Positions 1 to 8,467 of a DNA stretch of 64,000 nucleotides are shown here, one piece after another. Made by a program: the position numbers and the translations under genes. The notes under the pieces are model-generated. The model made no database searches. It had not been told where the DNA came from and worked only from the letters and a program-made list of their open reading frames with translations. The DNA lies in the NCBI RefSeq assembly GCF_039852015.1, contig NZ_CP156626.1, forward strand, positions 2,266,249-2,330,248. Direction: 5' to 3'. Every line of letters starts with the position of its first letter. The first letter of the stretch is position 1. Origin of the DNA: Robbsia sp. KACC 23696. GTDB lineage: Bacteria > Pseudomonadota > Gammaproteobacteria > Burkholderiales > Burkholderiaceae.

Positions 1-303
1 CGGCACCTTCTTGCGCTTGCGACGACGTACTTGCAGGTTCTCCTGGGCGTACAGCCGCTCCACGCGCTTGTGATTGACGACTAGGCCCGACTGACGAAGC
101 TTCAGATAAATCATGCCAGAGCCGTATCGGCGATGCCGCTGAGCCAGCGCCACAATCTGCTCCCGCAGAGCCTGATTCTTATCCGCCGCAGCCGCATAAC
201 GATACGAGCTCGCACTCATGCCGATCACCCGCAGCGCATGTCGTTCGCTCAAGCCGCTGTGGGTCATATGGCGCACCAAGTCTCGGCGTGACGGTGCGCT
301 CAC
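1..303 (-). CDS. IS3-family transposase orfB, N-terminal part
   Basis: The second transposase frame of the IS3 element, carrying the DDE integrase domain in complete copies. It opens with a GTG at 303 that overlaps the orfA stop as GTGA, and stays open for 101 codons to the window edge. It encodes the HTH_21-like start (LVRHMTHSGLSERHAL...) with the RRYGSGMIYLKLR and VNHKRVERLY motifs typical of this family before the catalytic core, which is off the edge. In this family the product is usually made as an OrfAB fusion by -1 frameshifting; I did not identify the slippery site. Confidence 0.85.
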   Translation of the reverse strand, partial: MSAPSRRDLVRHMTHSGLSERHALRVIGMSASSYRYAAAADKNQALREQIVALAQRHRRYGSGMIYLKLRQSGLVVNHKRVERLYAQENLQVRRRKRKKVP

Positions 304-569
304 CACTTTTTTCGTAACGCCTCGCGTGTGACCTCGATTTCCAGCATCGACTCGGCCAGCAACTTCTTCAGGCGCGTGTTCTCCGCCTCAACCTCCTTGA
401 GCCGCTTGGCGTCGGACACGTTCATGCCGCCAAACTTGCTTCGCCACAGGTAGTAGCTTGCCTCCGAGAAGCCGTGCTGCCGGCAAAGCTCCTTGATCGG
501 CAAGCCGGCATCTGCCTCGCGCAGAAACCCAATGATCTGTTCTTCGCTGAACCGCTTCTTCATGCCCAA
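300..569 (-). CDS. IS3-family transposase orfA
   Basis: An 89-residue HTH_8-type transposase subunit. The N-terminal helix-turn-helix reads KKRFSEEQIIGFLREAD and IKELCRQHGFSEASYYLWRSKFGG. It is followed by a leucine-zipper-like stretch (residues 55-85) used for multimerisation with OrfAB. The sequence is closest to the IS407 subgroup as I remember it. It overlaps orfB by 4 bases. The frame is intact. Confidence 0.9.
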   Translation of the reverse strand: MGMKKRFSEEQIIGFLREADAGLPIKELCRQHGFSEASYYLWRSKFGGMNVSDAKRLKEVEAENTRLKKLLAESMLEIEVTREALRKKW

Positions 570-683
570 TCTCCTGACTACGTGATTGGACTCTAAATCC
601 TCGCGCTACTCAATACCGGGGTGACGTCGCAACAGCCATGAAACAACGGAGGTGGCGTAGTTCCATTGTTATCATCTCAACGC

Positions 684-720
684 AGCTAACTCCCATCGCT
701 AAAAATCATGGGAGTCAGCT
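684..720 (-). terminator. inverted repeat after the 725-1135 gene
   Basis: Two 13-base arms (684-696 and 708-720) differ at one position and enclose an 11-base loop that reads as a T-rich stretch on the minus strand. It lies 4 bases past the stop of the minus-strand gene ending at 725, so a transcription end is the simplest reading. There is no clean T-tract after the stem. The rest of 613-724 shows no gene. Confidence 0.45.
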
Positions 721-724
721 GTGC

Positions 725-1135
725 CTAAAGTATCGGTGCACCCGCCTTCTGCGCCGACAATAACTCCTGCGCCAAGGTAAGCGCGTCCTCCTTGTTGGCC
801 GCCATGAGTATGGGATAGCCCCAAAACTTCTCGTACACCACGGCGAATGCCTTGGCCGCCAGCCTTTTGGCAGCGCTCGACTCAATGCAGACCATTGCCT
901 TGACGAAAGTCCGCAGTTCGCCTTTATGGCGTTTCATCCAAAGCGAGGTTTGCTTCATTTCCTCCGGCGAATGTGCATGTTCGCCCGTATCAAGTCCCTC
1001 GTCATTGAACAGAACGAAAGGCTCCTTGCGTGCAAGTAATGCCTCGAATTCGGAAAACGGCGAAGCATCGGGGTTGTTGCTGGGTGCGTTCATTCGCATC
1101 CAGACCAAGGGGAACCGCGCGGCGTCAATCAACAT
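725..1135 (-). CDS. conserved hypothetical protein (136 aa)
   Basis: I do not recognise this family. The ATG at 1135 is preferred over starts further upstream because GGAG lies 8 bases before it. The protein is soluble, with no signal peptide or membrane segment. It has a mixed alpha/beta look, including FVLFNDEG near residue 43, a charged helix EEMKQTSLWMKRHKGELRTF, and a C-terminal helix EDALTLAQELLSAQ. It is divergent from an AraC-type regulator, and the next gene cluster handles siderophore iron. A role linked to that regulator or to iron is only a guess from context. Confidence 0.6.
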   Translation of the reverse strand: MLIDAARFPLVWMRMNAPSNNPDASPFSEFEALLARKEPFVLFNDEGLDTGEHAHSPEEMKQTSLWMKRHKGELRTFVKAMVCIESSAAKRLAAKAFAVVYEKFWGYPILMAANKEDALTLAQELLSAQKAGAPIL

Positions 1136-1357
1136 ACCAATACTCCTTCGATACATAGCGAGAATCGCCAGTAGCCCAGCCGCGTTAGGAAATGGGTTCC
1201 TCTGTATCGGGAGACACTCCTGATGGGCAGAGCGACCAGCGTGGTTAGTCGCATAATACTGACGGGCGGGCTGGACGTCATTGCACAAGTTGGCCATAAT
1301 ATTATTCATTTAGGCCAGCATGCCTCGTCTTCGGTTCGAGGCTCAAACCGACCTGCT
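1136..1357. promoter_or_regulatory. divergent promoter region with possible Fur box
   Basis: This 222-base spacer separates the minus-strand hypothetical gene from the AraC gene. At 1295-1313 an AT-rich stretch matches about 12 of 19 positions of the Fur consensus (GATAATGATAATCATTATC). GGCC flanks it on both sides as an inverted pair. The match is weak but stands out in GC-rich DNA next to iron genes. Confidence 0.35.
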
Positions 1358-2209
1358 ATGTCGAGCACTGCCATCATCGATCTGACCGAGAACAAGGATG
1401 TCGGTAGCGTCCCTCGTCCCGTTTTCGCCCTGAGTGCCGCATCGGTATCCAGGGATTGGGAACATGCGCGGCATCAGCATCGCAAGGCGCAATTGCTCTA
1501 CTCCGTGCGCGGCATCCTCAACTGCGAGATTGAAGACGGCGTCTGGATCGTGCCGCCGCAATGCGCCGTATGGATACCCGGAGACTTGCCACACTCGGCG
1601 CGCGGCTCCGGCGAGACGGAGTGTTATTGCCTGTTCGTGGAGCCTGATGCCGCACCGAATCTTCCGGAGACCTGCTGCACGATCGCTGTATCCCCACTGT
1701 TGCGCGAGCTGCTTCTGACCGCAGCGGGATTCCCGGAGTTGTACCCACGCGGCGGCCGCGAAGACCGTCTGATCGCCACCTTGCTGGATGAGTTAGTGGC
1801 CGCTCCCGTGGAAGACTTACACTTGCCGATGCCGCGCGACCCTCGGCTGCGTAGGCTTGCGGAAATGCTGTTGGCCGACCCGACCGACAAAACGTCGAAG
1901 GGCGATTGGGCTATCCGCATCGGCATGAGCGAGCGGAGCATGAGTCGGCTCCTTCTGCACGAAATCGGCATGAGCTTCGGACAGTGGCGCCGGCAACTCC
2001 ATGTCATCCTCGCGCTACAACGCTTGACCAAAGGAGAAAGCGTGCAAACGGTGGCATTGGAACTGGGCTACGAAAATGCCAGCGGTTTCGTCACCATGTT
2101 CCGCAAGGCCGTAGGCAAGCCGCCTGCACGATACCTCTCTGAACGAGTGACCGACCGGGAATCTGCCTCCGTACCGGGCATCGTGTTTTCCGATCAGGAG
2201 CTGAGCTGA
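1358..2209 (+). CDS. AraC-family transcriptional regulator
   Basis: A 283-residue regulator with an N-terminal cupin-type sensing domain (about residues 20-120: HRKAQLLYSVRGILNCEI, PPQCAVWIPGDLPHSARG) and a C-terminal double helix-turn-helix (about 165-265: WAIRIGMSERSMSRLLLHEIGMSFGQWRR and VQTVALELGYENASGFVTMFRKAVGKPPARY). The last motif is the AraC signature. The frame stays open upstream to 1223, but MSSTAIIDL at 1358 gives a normal-length protein. It converges on the siderophore-interacting protein gene and diverges from the 136-aa unknown. The ligand is unknown; control of neighbouring iron genes is inferred from position. Confidence 0.85.
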   Translation: MSSTAIIDLTENKDVGSVPRPVFALSAASVSRDWEHARHQHRKAQLLYSVRGILNCEIEDGVWIVPPQCAVWIPGDLPHSARGSGETECYCLFVEPDAAPNLPETCCTIAVSPLLRELLLTAAGFPELYPRGGREDRLIATLLDELVAAPVEDLHLPMPRDPRLRRLAEMLLADPTDKTSKGDWAIRIGMSERSMSRLLLHEIGMSFGQWRRQLHVILALQRLTKGESVQTVALELGYENASGFVTMFRKAVGKPPARYLSERVTDRESASVPGIVFSDQELS

Positions 2210-2245
2210 TCGATTGCTGCGGCACCGCGACGGGTTGAGGAAGAG

Positions 2246-2983
2246 TTAGTCCAGCCCCTTTTTTCCGGGTGTCCAATGCGCTTTTGTCTGGAAGCGGTTC
2301 GAGCCAATGTTCAATCGTCTGAGCAGTTGGCGCATGTGCTGGATCGAACTGGCCTTGCCAGACAGCACGACACGTGCATCCGGCTTCGCCTGCAATACGG
2401 CCCGCATCTTTTCTTTTAGCACAAGCTGCTGCGCGTCGTTGCCGGCGCGTTCATGGACGATGGATTCGCCCAGGCCGAGCTGAGCCAGCACCGCTTTCGA
2501 TTCAGCCAGCGAAGACACCTCGAAGAACAGATGCGTTTTTTCCGATTGCGTGACATTGACCCGCGCCGCAGCCAGACCGAACGAAGTCTCGTCGCCGAAC
2601 AGCACCGCATCAGAAAAGCGGAGCCGGGTCAGGTCAATTGACTTGCGCGGGCCGAACACGATGCAATCTTCACCCTTGCGCAACGCGCGCGCCCAGTTCG
2701 CACCAAGCGCATCGCCATGCATGTAGGCGAGGATGCGCGTGCGCCCATTTTCTGCGTCCCATTCCATCGGCGTGTAAGTGCGCTGCGCCCAGCCGCCCAG
2801 TTGAATCTGAAGCTTATCGCCGGGCGTCCACTGCACGTTTTTCAGCGCATTGCCACCGAGGGTGATAAGACGGAAATTTCTGCTGATATCCTCAATACTC
2901 AGCACGTTCGCATTGCGCGTGAACAATTTGAGCACCGCCGATTCGAGCAGGCTGGCACGTTTCTTCGTAGCGGTTTCGTTCAT
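2246..2983 (-). CDS. siderophore-interacting protein (ferric reductase, FAD/NAD(P)H)
   Basis: A 245-residue ViuB/SIP-family flavoprotein. In the cytoplasm such enzymes reduce ferric siderophores to release iron. The FAD-binding barrel includes RTYTPMEW (about residues 68-75) and the GPRKSIDL turn (about 111). The C-terminal SIP domain ends with the family-typical RFQTKAHWTPGKKG. The start MNETATKK at 2983 gives a standard length. It lies 140 bases downstream of the PepSY/DUF3325 operon on the same strand, so it may be read through from it or have its own promoter. Confidence 0.88.
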   Translation of the reverse strand: MNETATKKRASLLESAVLKLFTRNANVLSIEDISRNFRLITLGGNALKNVQWTPGDKLQIQLGGWAQRTYTPMEWDAENGRTRILAYMHGDALGANWARALRKGEDCIVFGPRKSIDLTRLRFSDAVLFGDETSFGLAAARVNVTQSEKTHLFFEVSSLAESKAVLAQLGLGESIVHERAGNDAQQLVLKEKMRAVLQAKPDARVVLSGKASSIQHMRQLLRRLNIGSNRFQTKAHWTPGKKGLD

Positions 2984-3124
2984 TGCATGAGTTCCGATTA
3001 GTTATTCAGGTAAATGGATTGGATCGTTTGGCTGAAATCCTGGATGCCATCCGGGTACGTGGTGTCGTCGGTTTCTATGGCGTCGATGGTGCGTGGTCAA
3101 TTCACCGCCCAGGACCGACGGCTC

Positions 3125-3487
3125 TCATCGCGGCGCATCTTCACTCAAACCTGGAGTATTGCCGGGCGCGTACGCTGTCGCCTCCGGGTGTTGAGGGCCG
3201 CCGCCCCGACGCGGGTATGCCCGCAGCGAAGTAGAGACGCTGAGAAAGAGGACGATGACGAGCGCCGCCATCGACGCCAGGCAAAACCAGTCGATCGCGC
3301 CTTCAATGACGCCCCAGACGACACGGAGGCAGTTATAGGAGGCGGCCAGTAGCACGGTAGCAACGACGCGAAGAAGTCCGCTCCGGCGTCGAGAACAGTC
3401 CGCTCCTAACATTTCTCGATGGTGACTACGCATCGCCAATGCAAGCATGGCAAAGCCGAATACCGCCAAGGTAAATGACAATCCCAT
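3125..3487 (-). CDS. DUF3325 family small membrane protein
   Basis: A 120-residue protein with about three hydrophobic segments (MGLSFTLAVFGFAMLALAM; LLRVVATVLLAASYNCL; WFCLASMAALVIVLFLSV) and a hydrophilic tail. It fits the DUF3325 family that travels with PepSY iron-reductase-like proteins. The ATG at 3487 shares its A with the stop of the PepSY gene (TGATG), so translation is coupled. Function is unknown; the inner-membrane location is predicted from the sequence. Confidence 0.75.
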   Translation of the reverse strand: MGLSFTLAVFGFAMLALAMRSHHREMLGADCSRRRSGLLRVVATVLLAASYNCLRVVWGVIEGAIDWFCLASMAALVIVLFLSVSTSLRAYPRRGGGPQHPEATAYAPGNTPGLSEDAPR

Positions 3488-5103
3488 CACTTGGAGCCTC
3501 TCGACACGCTCAGGCCGATACTGTCCCGTTGTTCTCTCCAAGCCGGCGGCAGGTCGTTCTCGGCGCGGCGAAAGCGAAGCCAGAGCGCGCACGCGGCGAA
3601 GAATACGCCCAGCGCCAACGTAACCCCGTCGAACGCGAGGTACAGCACGTCGCCCTGCAACAAGTTGGCGAGGGTTCCGCGCGAGGCGGTCTCAGCGTTG
3701 ACGAAGGGCAGCGCCAGAAAAAGAAAGGCCGTGGCGCCCAACACCTCGATCCAGGCACGGCGTTTCGGCCGCCGCACCGACCACGCCAGCAGCGCACCCC
3801 AGCAGGCGAAGGCGCAGAGAACTTCGGCATTCGCCCGCGAGGGGATCGACAGAGGTAAAAGGCGATTCGCCCAAAAATACGCCGCCGTCGATGCGGGATA
3901 ACCGGCGATCACCACGACATTCAGTGTTTCAACCAGCTTGAATCCACGGCTGCCGTATTCCGGGTTCAGGAGATTGCGCTTTCGCTTGGCGGTCCACAGA
4001 AGTAGGCCCGTCGCCACCATCGCAGTGCCGGCCAGGCCGCACAGGAACAGCAGCCAGCGCAATTCCGGACGTGCGAAGCGCGCCTGATGCAGACCGAACA
4101 CTGCAGTAGCGGCAGTCGCCGCCGCGTTCGGTGCCGGCGAGGTTTGCACCAGCGCGCCACTGATCGCATTGAAGGTCAGGCTGTTGCCGGCGCCCGGCAC
4201 CAGATCGTGCGTCTGTCGATCCACCTGGATGGTCGCGGTGTCGTCGCCCGGATTGCTGATGCGGATGGTTTCAGCGTGGCCGCCGTTCCAGATCATTTCC
4301 GCTTGCCGCAGCACCAAAGTGAGTGGAACCAGCGGCGCCGAATGGCCGCTTGGTGCCTCCGCGCGCGGGTGCGATACCAGTTCCGCGTAGAAGCCCTGCG
4401 GATTCGGGTAGTGCGCGAACAGAGCCCACGGCATCAGGAAGAACACCAGGATGCCGACGCCGGTATAAGTAATCATCAAATGAAATGGCAGCACGAGAAC
4501 GGCGAATGTGGTGTGCGCGTCGCGCCACGAGCGCGCACCGCTGCGTGGCCGGAAAGTGAAGAACTCGGCGAAGATGCGGCGGTGTGTGATGAGGCCGGTG
4601 GTCAACGCGACCATCAAGGCGATGCTGGCGAGCACCACCAGGATCAGTCCGAGCACCGGCAGGTAATGCAGGGCGAAGTGGAACTGGAAAAAGTAGTCCC
4701 CGCCTTCGGTGTCCCGTGCCGCCAAGGGATGGCCGTTGGCGTCGATGGATGCGCGGCGATCGGGCGGTATCCGGTCATCGTCGTCATCATCTTCTTCGAC
4801 AGGTGCGACTCCGGGCTTTGGTCGTGGCCGCCAACTGACTTCGGCAACCGGATTGCGTTCGTTCGGCACGTGGATGATCCATGCGCCAGCGTCTGGCGCC
4901 TTCGTGCGCAGAAATGCCACGGCGCCATCGACCGATTTCACCGGATCAATGGCGGCCGCGATCTCGGGTTTCATCCAAGTGCTGATTTCCTGCTTGAAGT
5001 AGGCGGCGGTGCCGTTGAAGAAGATCAGGAAGATGATCCAGCCCGCACACACGCCGGCCCATGTGTGCAGCCATTGCATCGAAAGTCGGAAGCTTCCTTT
5101 CAT
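3487..5103 (-). CDS. PepSY-associated TM protein (PiuB-like, putative ferric-siderophore reductase)
   Basis: A 538-residue inner-membrane protein of the PepSY_TM family. The N-terminus MQWLHTWAGVCAGWIIFLIF is a family hallmark. A large periplasmic part follows with an acidic run of seven residues (EEDDDDDD, about residues 104-111), then helices FHFALHYLPVLGLILVVLA and DAHTTFAVLVLPFHLMITYTG with histidines suited to haem. Four further helices fill the C-terminus. The ATG at 5103 overlaps the DUF3649 stop as TGATG; an open stretch upstream is not family-like. Relatives such as FoxB and PiuB act in siderophore iron reduction or uptake; that role is inferred here from family and neighbours. Confidence 0.82.
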   Translation of the reverse strand: MKGSFRLSMQWLHTWAGVCAGWIIFLIFFNGTAAYFKQEISTWMKPEIAAAIDPVKSVDGAVAFLRTKAPDAGAWIIHVPNERNPVAEVSWRPRPKPGVAPVEEDDDDDDRIPPDRRASIDANGHPLAARDTEGGDYFFQFHFALHYLPVLGLILVVLASIALMVALTTGLITHRRIFAEFFTFRPRSGARSWRDAHTTFAVLVLPFHLMITYTGVGILVFFLMPWALFAHYPNPQGFYAELVSHPRAEAPSGHSAPLVPLTLVLRQAEMIWNGGHAETIRISNPGDDTATIQVDRQTHDLVPGAGNSLTFNAISGALVQTSPAPNAAATAATAVFGLHQARFARPELRWLLFLCGLAGTAMVATGLLLWTAKRKRNLLNPEYGSRGFKLVETLNVVVIAGYPASTAAYFWANRLLPLSIPSRANAEVLCAFACWGALLAWSVRRPKRRAWIEVLGATAFLFLALPFVNAETASRGTLANLLQGDVLYLAFDGVTLALGVFFAACALWLRFRRAENDLPPAWREQRDSIGLSVSRGSK

Positions 5104-5414
5104 CAGCGGCCTCCCCATGCGATCAGTCCCGCGGCTAGTAAGCCGGCCACGAGCGTGACGATGCCCTGTCCTACCCACGCGCGCGAGGGCGAACGTGCCG
5201 CAAACGCCCACAGCATCGCGGCCAGGTACAGTACCGGAGTCACCATGATCGCGGCCGTCACCGCGCTGGCCTTGGACAGGGGTAACAGGCGCGCCAGCAG
5301 TACACTGAGCGCAGTTGCAACCACGTAGCCACCAAAGATCGCGGCACAGACCCGCGAGACGACGTCGCGCTTGCTGCGCACCGGCGATTGCACGGACGGC
5401 CTCGGTAGCGACAT
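5103..5414 (-). CDS. DUF3649 family membrane protein
   Basis: A 103-residue protein with three predicted membrane helices (VCAAIFGGYVVATALSVLLA; AVTAAIMVTPVLYLAAMLWAFA; GIVTLVAGLLAAGLIAWG). It resembles DUF3649, commonly found just before PepSY proteins in iron operons. The start at 5414 is supported by GGAG about 9 bases upstream. Its stop overlaps the PepSY start. It may be an accessory subunit of the PepSY reductase, but this is untested. Confidence 0.75.
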   Translation of the reverse strand: MSLPRPSVQSPVRSKRDVVSRVCAAIFGGYVVATALSVLLARLLPLSKASAVTAAIMVTPVLYLAAMLWAFAARSPSRAWVGQGIVTLVAGLLAAGLIAWGGR

Positions 5415-5484
5415 CAATTTTGTCTCCGGCAGGCGTTTTCGTGTGCACTCGCGGTTATGCACCGCCGGGTGATAGCGTGATGAT

Positions 5485-6168
5485 TCACAATTCCGCTCCA
5501 CGCCTGAGCAGGTTGTGATAGACGCTGGTCAGCGCGAGCGTGCCGCGGGTGTCATGGCCGAGTTGCTGGCGCACCTCGATAATCGCCATGTCAAGGTCGT
5601 AGAGCAGCGTGCGCAGACCATCGTCCTTGATCATGGACTGTGTCCAGAAGAAGGCGCCCCAGCGAGAGCCCCGCATGACCTCATTAACACGGTGCAAGCT
5701 GCCCGCTGGATAGACGACCATCGAACCCGCCGCCAATTTGACGGCATTGGTGCCGTAGGCATGTTCGATGACCAGCTCGCCGCCGTCGTAATCCTGCGGA
5801 TCGGTCAGGAAAAGCGTCGAAGACACATCAGCGCGCATGCGGATGCCAGCGCCAGGCACAGCACGCACGGCGCCATCGACGTGAGCATCGAATCTCATGC
5901 CCGTGTCATAGCGGTTGAACAGCGGCGGTAGCACACGGAACGGCAACGCTGCGCTGTTGAACAATGCATTGCGGCCGAGCGCCTTGAGGATAATTTCGCC
6001 GGCCTGCCGCGCGGCCGGCGCGTCTTGTGGAAGCTGGCGGTTGTGCTTGGCCTGCGCCGCCAATTCACCCGCTGTCACTCGTCCGTCGACCAGGTCCGCC
6101 GCCTGAATGAGGCCGCGGACTTCGGCCAGTTCACCTGATGTCAGTACTTCTGGAATCTCGATCAGCAT
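5485..6168 (-). CDS. piuC: PKHD-type Fe(II)/2-oxoglutarate hydroxylase PiuC
   Basis: A 227-residue dioxygenase of the PiuC/YbiX family. The iron ligands are visible as H96-x-D98 (FDAHVDG) and H159 (SLHRVNEV), with R169 (GSRWGAFFW) to bind 2-oxoglutarate. Length and the C-terminal helical tail match the family. The gene follows the TonB receptor by 7 bases on the same strand, the usual pairing. The substrate is unknown; modification of a siderophore or iron complex is often proposed. The operon is preceded by a Fur-box-like site at 9611-9625. Confidence 0.92.
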   Translation of the reverse strand: MLIEIPEVLTSGELAEVRGLIQAADLVDGRVTAGELAAQAKHNRQLPQDAPAARQAGEIILKALGRNALFNSAALPFRVLPPLFNRYDTGMRFDAHVDGAVRAVPGAGIRMRADVSSTLFLTDPQDYDGGELVIEHAYGTNAVKLAAGSMVVYPAGSLHRVNEVMRGSRWGAFFWTQSMIKDDGLRTLLYDLDMAIIEVRQQLGHDTRGTLALTSVYHNLLRRGAEL

Positions 6169-6175
6169 ACTGGCC

Positions 6176-8467
6176 TCAGAACATCAAGCCAGCAGTAAGC
6201 GAGATCGTGCGTCCCGCGATCGGGGTCGCGTAGCCATTGGCGAACGCAGCGCTATAAGCCAGCTTGTTGGTCAGGTTCGTCACGTTGAGCGCGACGTGAT
6301 AACGGTCAACGTCGTAGGACAGCATTGCGTCGGCCGTGACAGCAGCTGGAATGCGCAACGTCATCGCATCGTTGAGGTAATACGCGGATCGATAATTGAT
6401 GCCGCCGCCGATCAAGAAATGGCCAGGCAGCCCTAACAGCCTTGTCACGTCATAGGTCGTCCAGAGCGAGGCATTCTGCCTGGAAACATACGGCACCCAG
6501 TTGCCAACAGCAGGCAGAGGGTTAAAAGCGCTAATTGCCGAGTAAGTGACTTTGCTGTCCTGGTAGGAGTAGGCAGCCTGCAGGTCCCAGTGCGCAGTGA
6601 TTTTCCCGGTCAGACCCAGTTCGACGCCCTGCACCCGAGCCTTGTCGTCCGTCATGGTTTGGATGCCCGAAGTCGGATCGGTGTAGGACGTATTGCCCTT
6701 GTTGACCCGGAAAAGCGCGGCGGTTGCGCCAAGGCGATCATCCAGAAAGCTCCACTTGCCGCCAATTTCGTAGGTCGTGGCAGTTTCGGGCTTCATGCTG
6801 GACAGGTTTGCACCTCCCGCGAGCGACAAAGAGGAACCAAGGGTTGTGATGTTGGAGCCTGGCGGCGTAAATGAACGCGCATAACTGATGTAATAAGTTT
6901 GATGAGATGTAGGCTCCCAGATCACCGAAGCCTTGGGGCTGGCGAAGTTCGTGGTGCTTGCGATCGGCGCACCCGCGTTGGCCCCATCAACTTCGTAATG
7001 ATCCCAACGCACACCGCCCAGAACGGACAGCTCCGGCGTCAGCCACACGCGGTCACTGACAAAGGGTCCGACATCCCAGCTATGCGCCGTGATGCCGTTG
7101 GCAGCCAAATTGAGGGAGAAGCCTGGCGGGTTCTGGTAGATCGGATTCAGCAAGGTGCCGGTGGCGCCCGATCCGGTCGGCAAATAGAAGTTCGCTTTCT
7201 GGTGCTGGTAATACACATCGACGCCCGCGATCAATTCGTGGCGGAAGCCTGCCGTGTCAAAGCGCATGACGGCGGTGGTGACATTCTCTGCGCCATAGCT
7301 GGTCAGCTTGTCGCCGCCAACCGGCCAGCGGGTGTAGTCGGTGTTGAAATTCCCCGCCGCCACATCGCTGGCGCAGGTACTTGGGGCAACGCCGTAACCA
7401 GCCGCCAGGTAAGCAGGAAAATCCATGCAGAAGGCCGGTGTGAACTTGAGATCGCGCGTGTAGTAGCCAACGCGCGTATCGTTGGTGAGAGTCAACCAGT
7501 CGCCGAACTCGCCTTTGTATAGGGCCGAAATAACATCGGCGTTCATCCTGTCGTGATCGCTTTCACGGCCGTAATAGGTGGAGCGCGGCACGCTATATTC
7601 GGTGAGAGGCTCGCCAACGGACGAACCGATGCTGCCCATTGGTACGCCAAAGTCAGGGCGGGCGTTGCTCGTCTGGTGGAAATAATTCAGAGTGAGCTGC
7701 TGGCTGGTGTCAAGACCGAAGCCAATCGATCCGAGAAATCCGACCCGGTTGGAGTAAACGTGATCGCGGTCAACGATGTCCTGCCTCTGCCCCATCACTA
7801 CCGCTCGAACCGCGGTCGTGCCGTTGATCTGGTGATTGACGTCGAGTACGCCTCGCTCATAAGGCCCTTGGCCTGCGGTCACATCCAGCGAATTGGCATC
7901 GCCAAGATGGGCTTTCTTGCTTTGCAGTTCGATTGCACCGCCCGTGGTGCCGTTGCCGAAGCTCGTTGACGATGGTCCCTTGAGCACCATGACATTCTCG
8001 GTGGCGAAGCTGTCGCGCACATAGGAGCCGAAATCGCGCAAGCCATCGACGTAGATGTCGCCCGAGGCATCGAAGCCGCGGATACGGAACTGGTCACCAT
8101 TGATGCCGCCGCCCCCCTCGCCGGTGGAAACGGTGACGCCAGGCACATACTTGAGGACCTGATCGACCGTCGTCGCGTGCTGCTGTTCGATCATCACCTG
8201 CGGGATGACGGTGATCGTCTGCGGGGTGCTCTGTAGCGAGTCGGGAAGACGGCCAAGGCCAGTGCTAGAATCCAAGGCGTTGGTCGATGGCACTGCCGTG
8301 CCTTCAACCTTGACGGCCGGAAGCAGGATCGTCGCATCATCCGGCTTTGACGCAGGTGCTGCCTCTTGGGCACGGGCCTGGTCGGGCGCGACAAAAATCG
8401 CGCTGCTGGCAAGGCTTGCCACTGCGCCAACACCGGACAATACCGGCCGCAAGGTTTCGACTCTCAT
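6176..8467 (-). CDS. TonB-dependent siderophore receptor
   Basis: A 763-residue outer-membrane receptor. A signal peptide (about residues 1-34) is followed by a likely TonB box near DDATILLPAVKV. The plug domain runs to about residue 200 (PQTITVIPQVMIEQQ, DQVLKYVPGVTVST, FRIRGFDASGDIYVDGLRD). A 22-strand barrel ends with phenylalanine (ISLTAGLMF). There is no N-terminal signalling extension, so it is not a FecA-type transducer. With PiuC next to it, the receptor resembles Fiu/PiuA catecholate receptors. Its start overlaps the upstream Sel1 gene by 4 bases. The exact siderophore cannot be read from sequence. Confidence 0.93.
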   Translation of the reverse strand: MRVETLRPVLSGVGAVASLASSAIFVAPDQARAQEAAPASKPDDATILLPAVKVEGTAVPSTNALDSSTGLGRLPDSLQSTPQTITVIPQVMIEQQHATTVDQVLKYVPGVTVSTGEGGGGINGDQFRIRGFDASGDIYVDGLRDFGSYVRDSFATENVMVLKGPSSTSFGNGTTGGAIELQSKKAHLGDANSLDVTAGQGPYERGVLDVNHQINGTTAVRAVVMGQRQDIVDRDHVYSNRVGFLGSIGFGLDTSQQLTLNYFHQTSNARPDFGVPMGSIGSSVGEPLTEYSVPRSTYYGRESDHDRMNADVISALYKGEFGDWLTLTNDTRVGYYTRDLKFTPAFCMDFPAYLAAGYGVAPSTCASDVAAGNFNTDYTRWPVGGDKLTSYGAENVTTAVMRFDTAGFRHELIAGVDVYYQHQKANFYLPTGSGATGTLLNPIYQNPPGFSLNLAANGITAHSWDVGPFVSDRVWLTPELSVLGGVRWDHYEVDGANAGAPIASTTNFASPKASVIWEPTSHQTYYISYARSFTPPGSNITTLGSSLSLAGGANLSSMKPETATTYEIGGKWSFLDDRLGATAALFRVNKGNTSYTDPTSGIQTMTDDKARVQGVELGLTGKITAHWDLQAAYSYQDSKVTYSAISAFNPLPAVGNWVPYVSRQNASLWTTYDVTRLLGLPGHFLIGGGINYRSAYYLNDAMTLRIPAAVTADAMLSYDVDRYHVALNVTNLTNKLAYSAAFANGYATPIAGRTISLTAGLMF

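Larger units (their letters stand above)
1..612 (-). mobile_element. IS3-family element (IS407-type), cut by window edge
   Basis: The two overlapping transposase frames orfA and orfB mark an IS3-family element read on the minus strand. Only its upstream end and the first third of orfB lie in the window. A possible terminal TGAG tip (read on the minus strand) sits at 612, about 43 bases upstream of orfA. The opposite inverted repeat is off the edge, so this boundary is an estimate. Confidence 0.7.
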
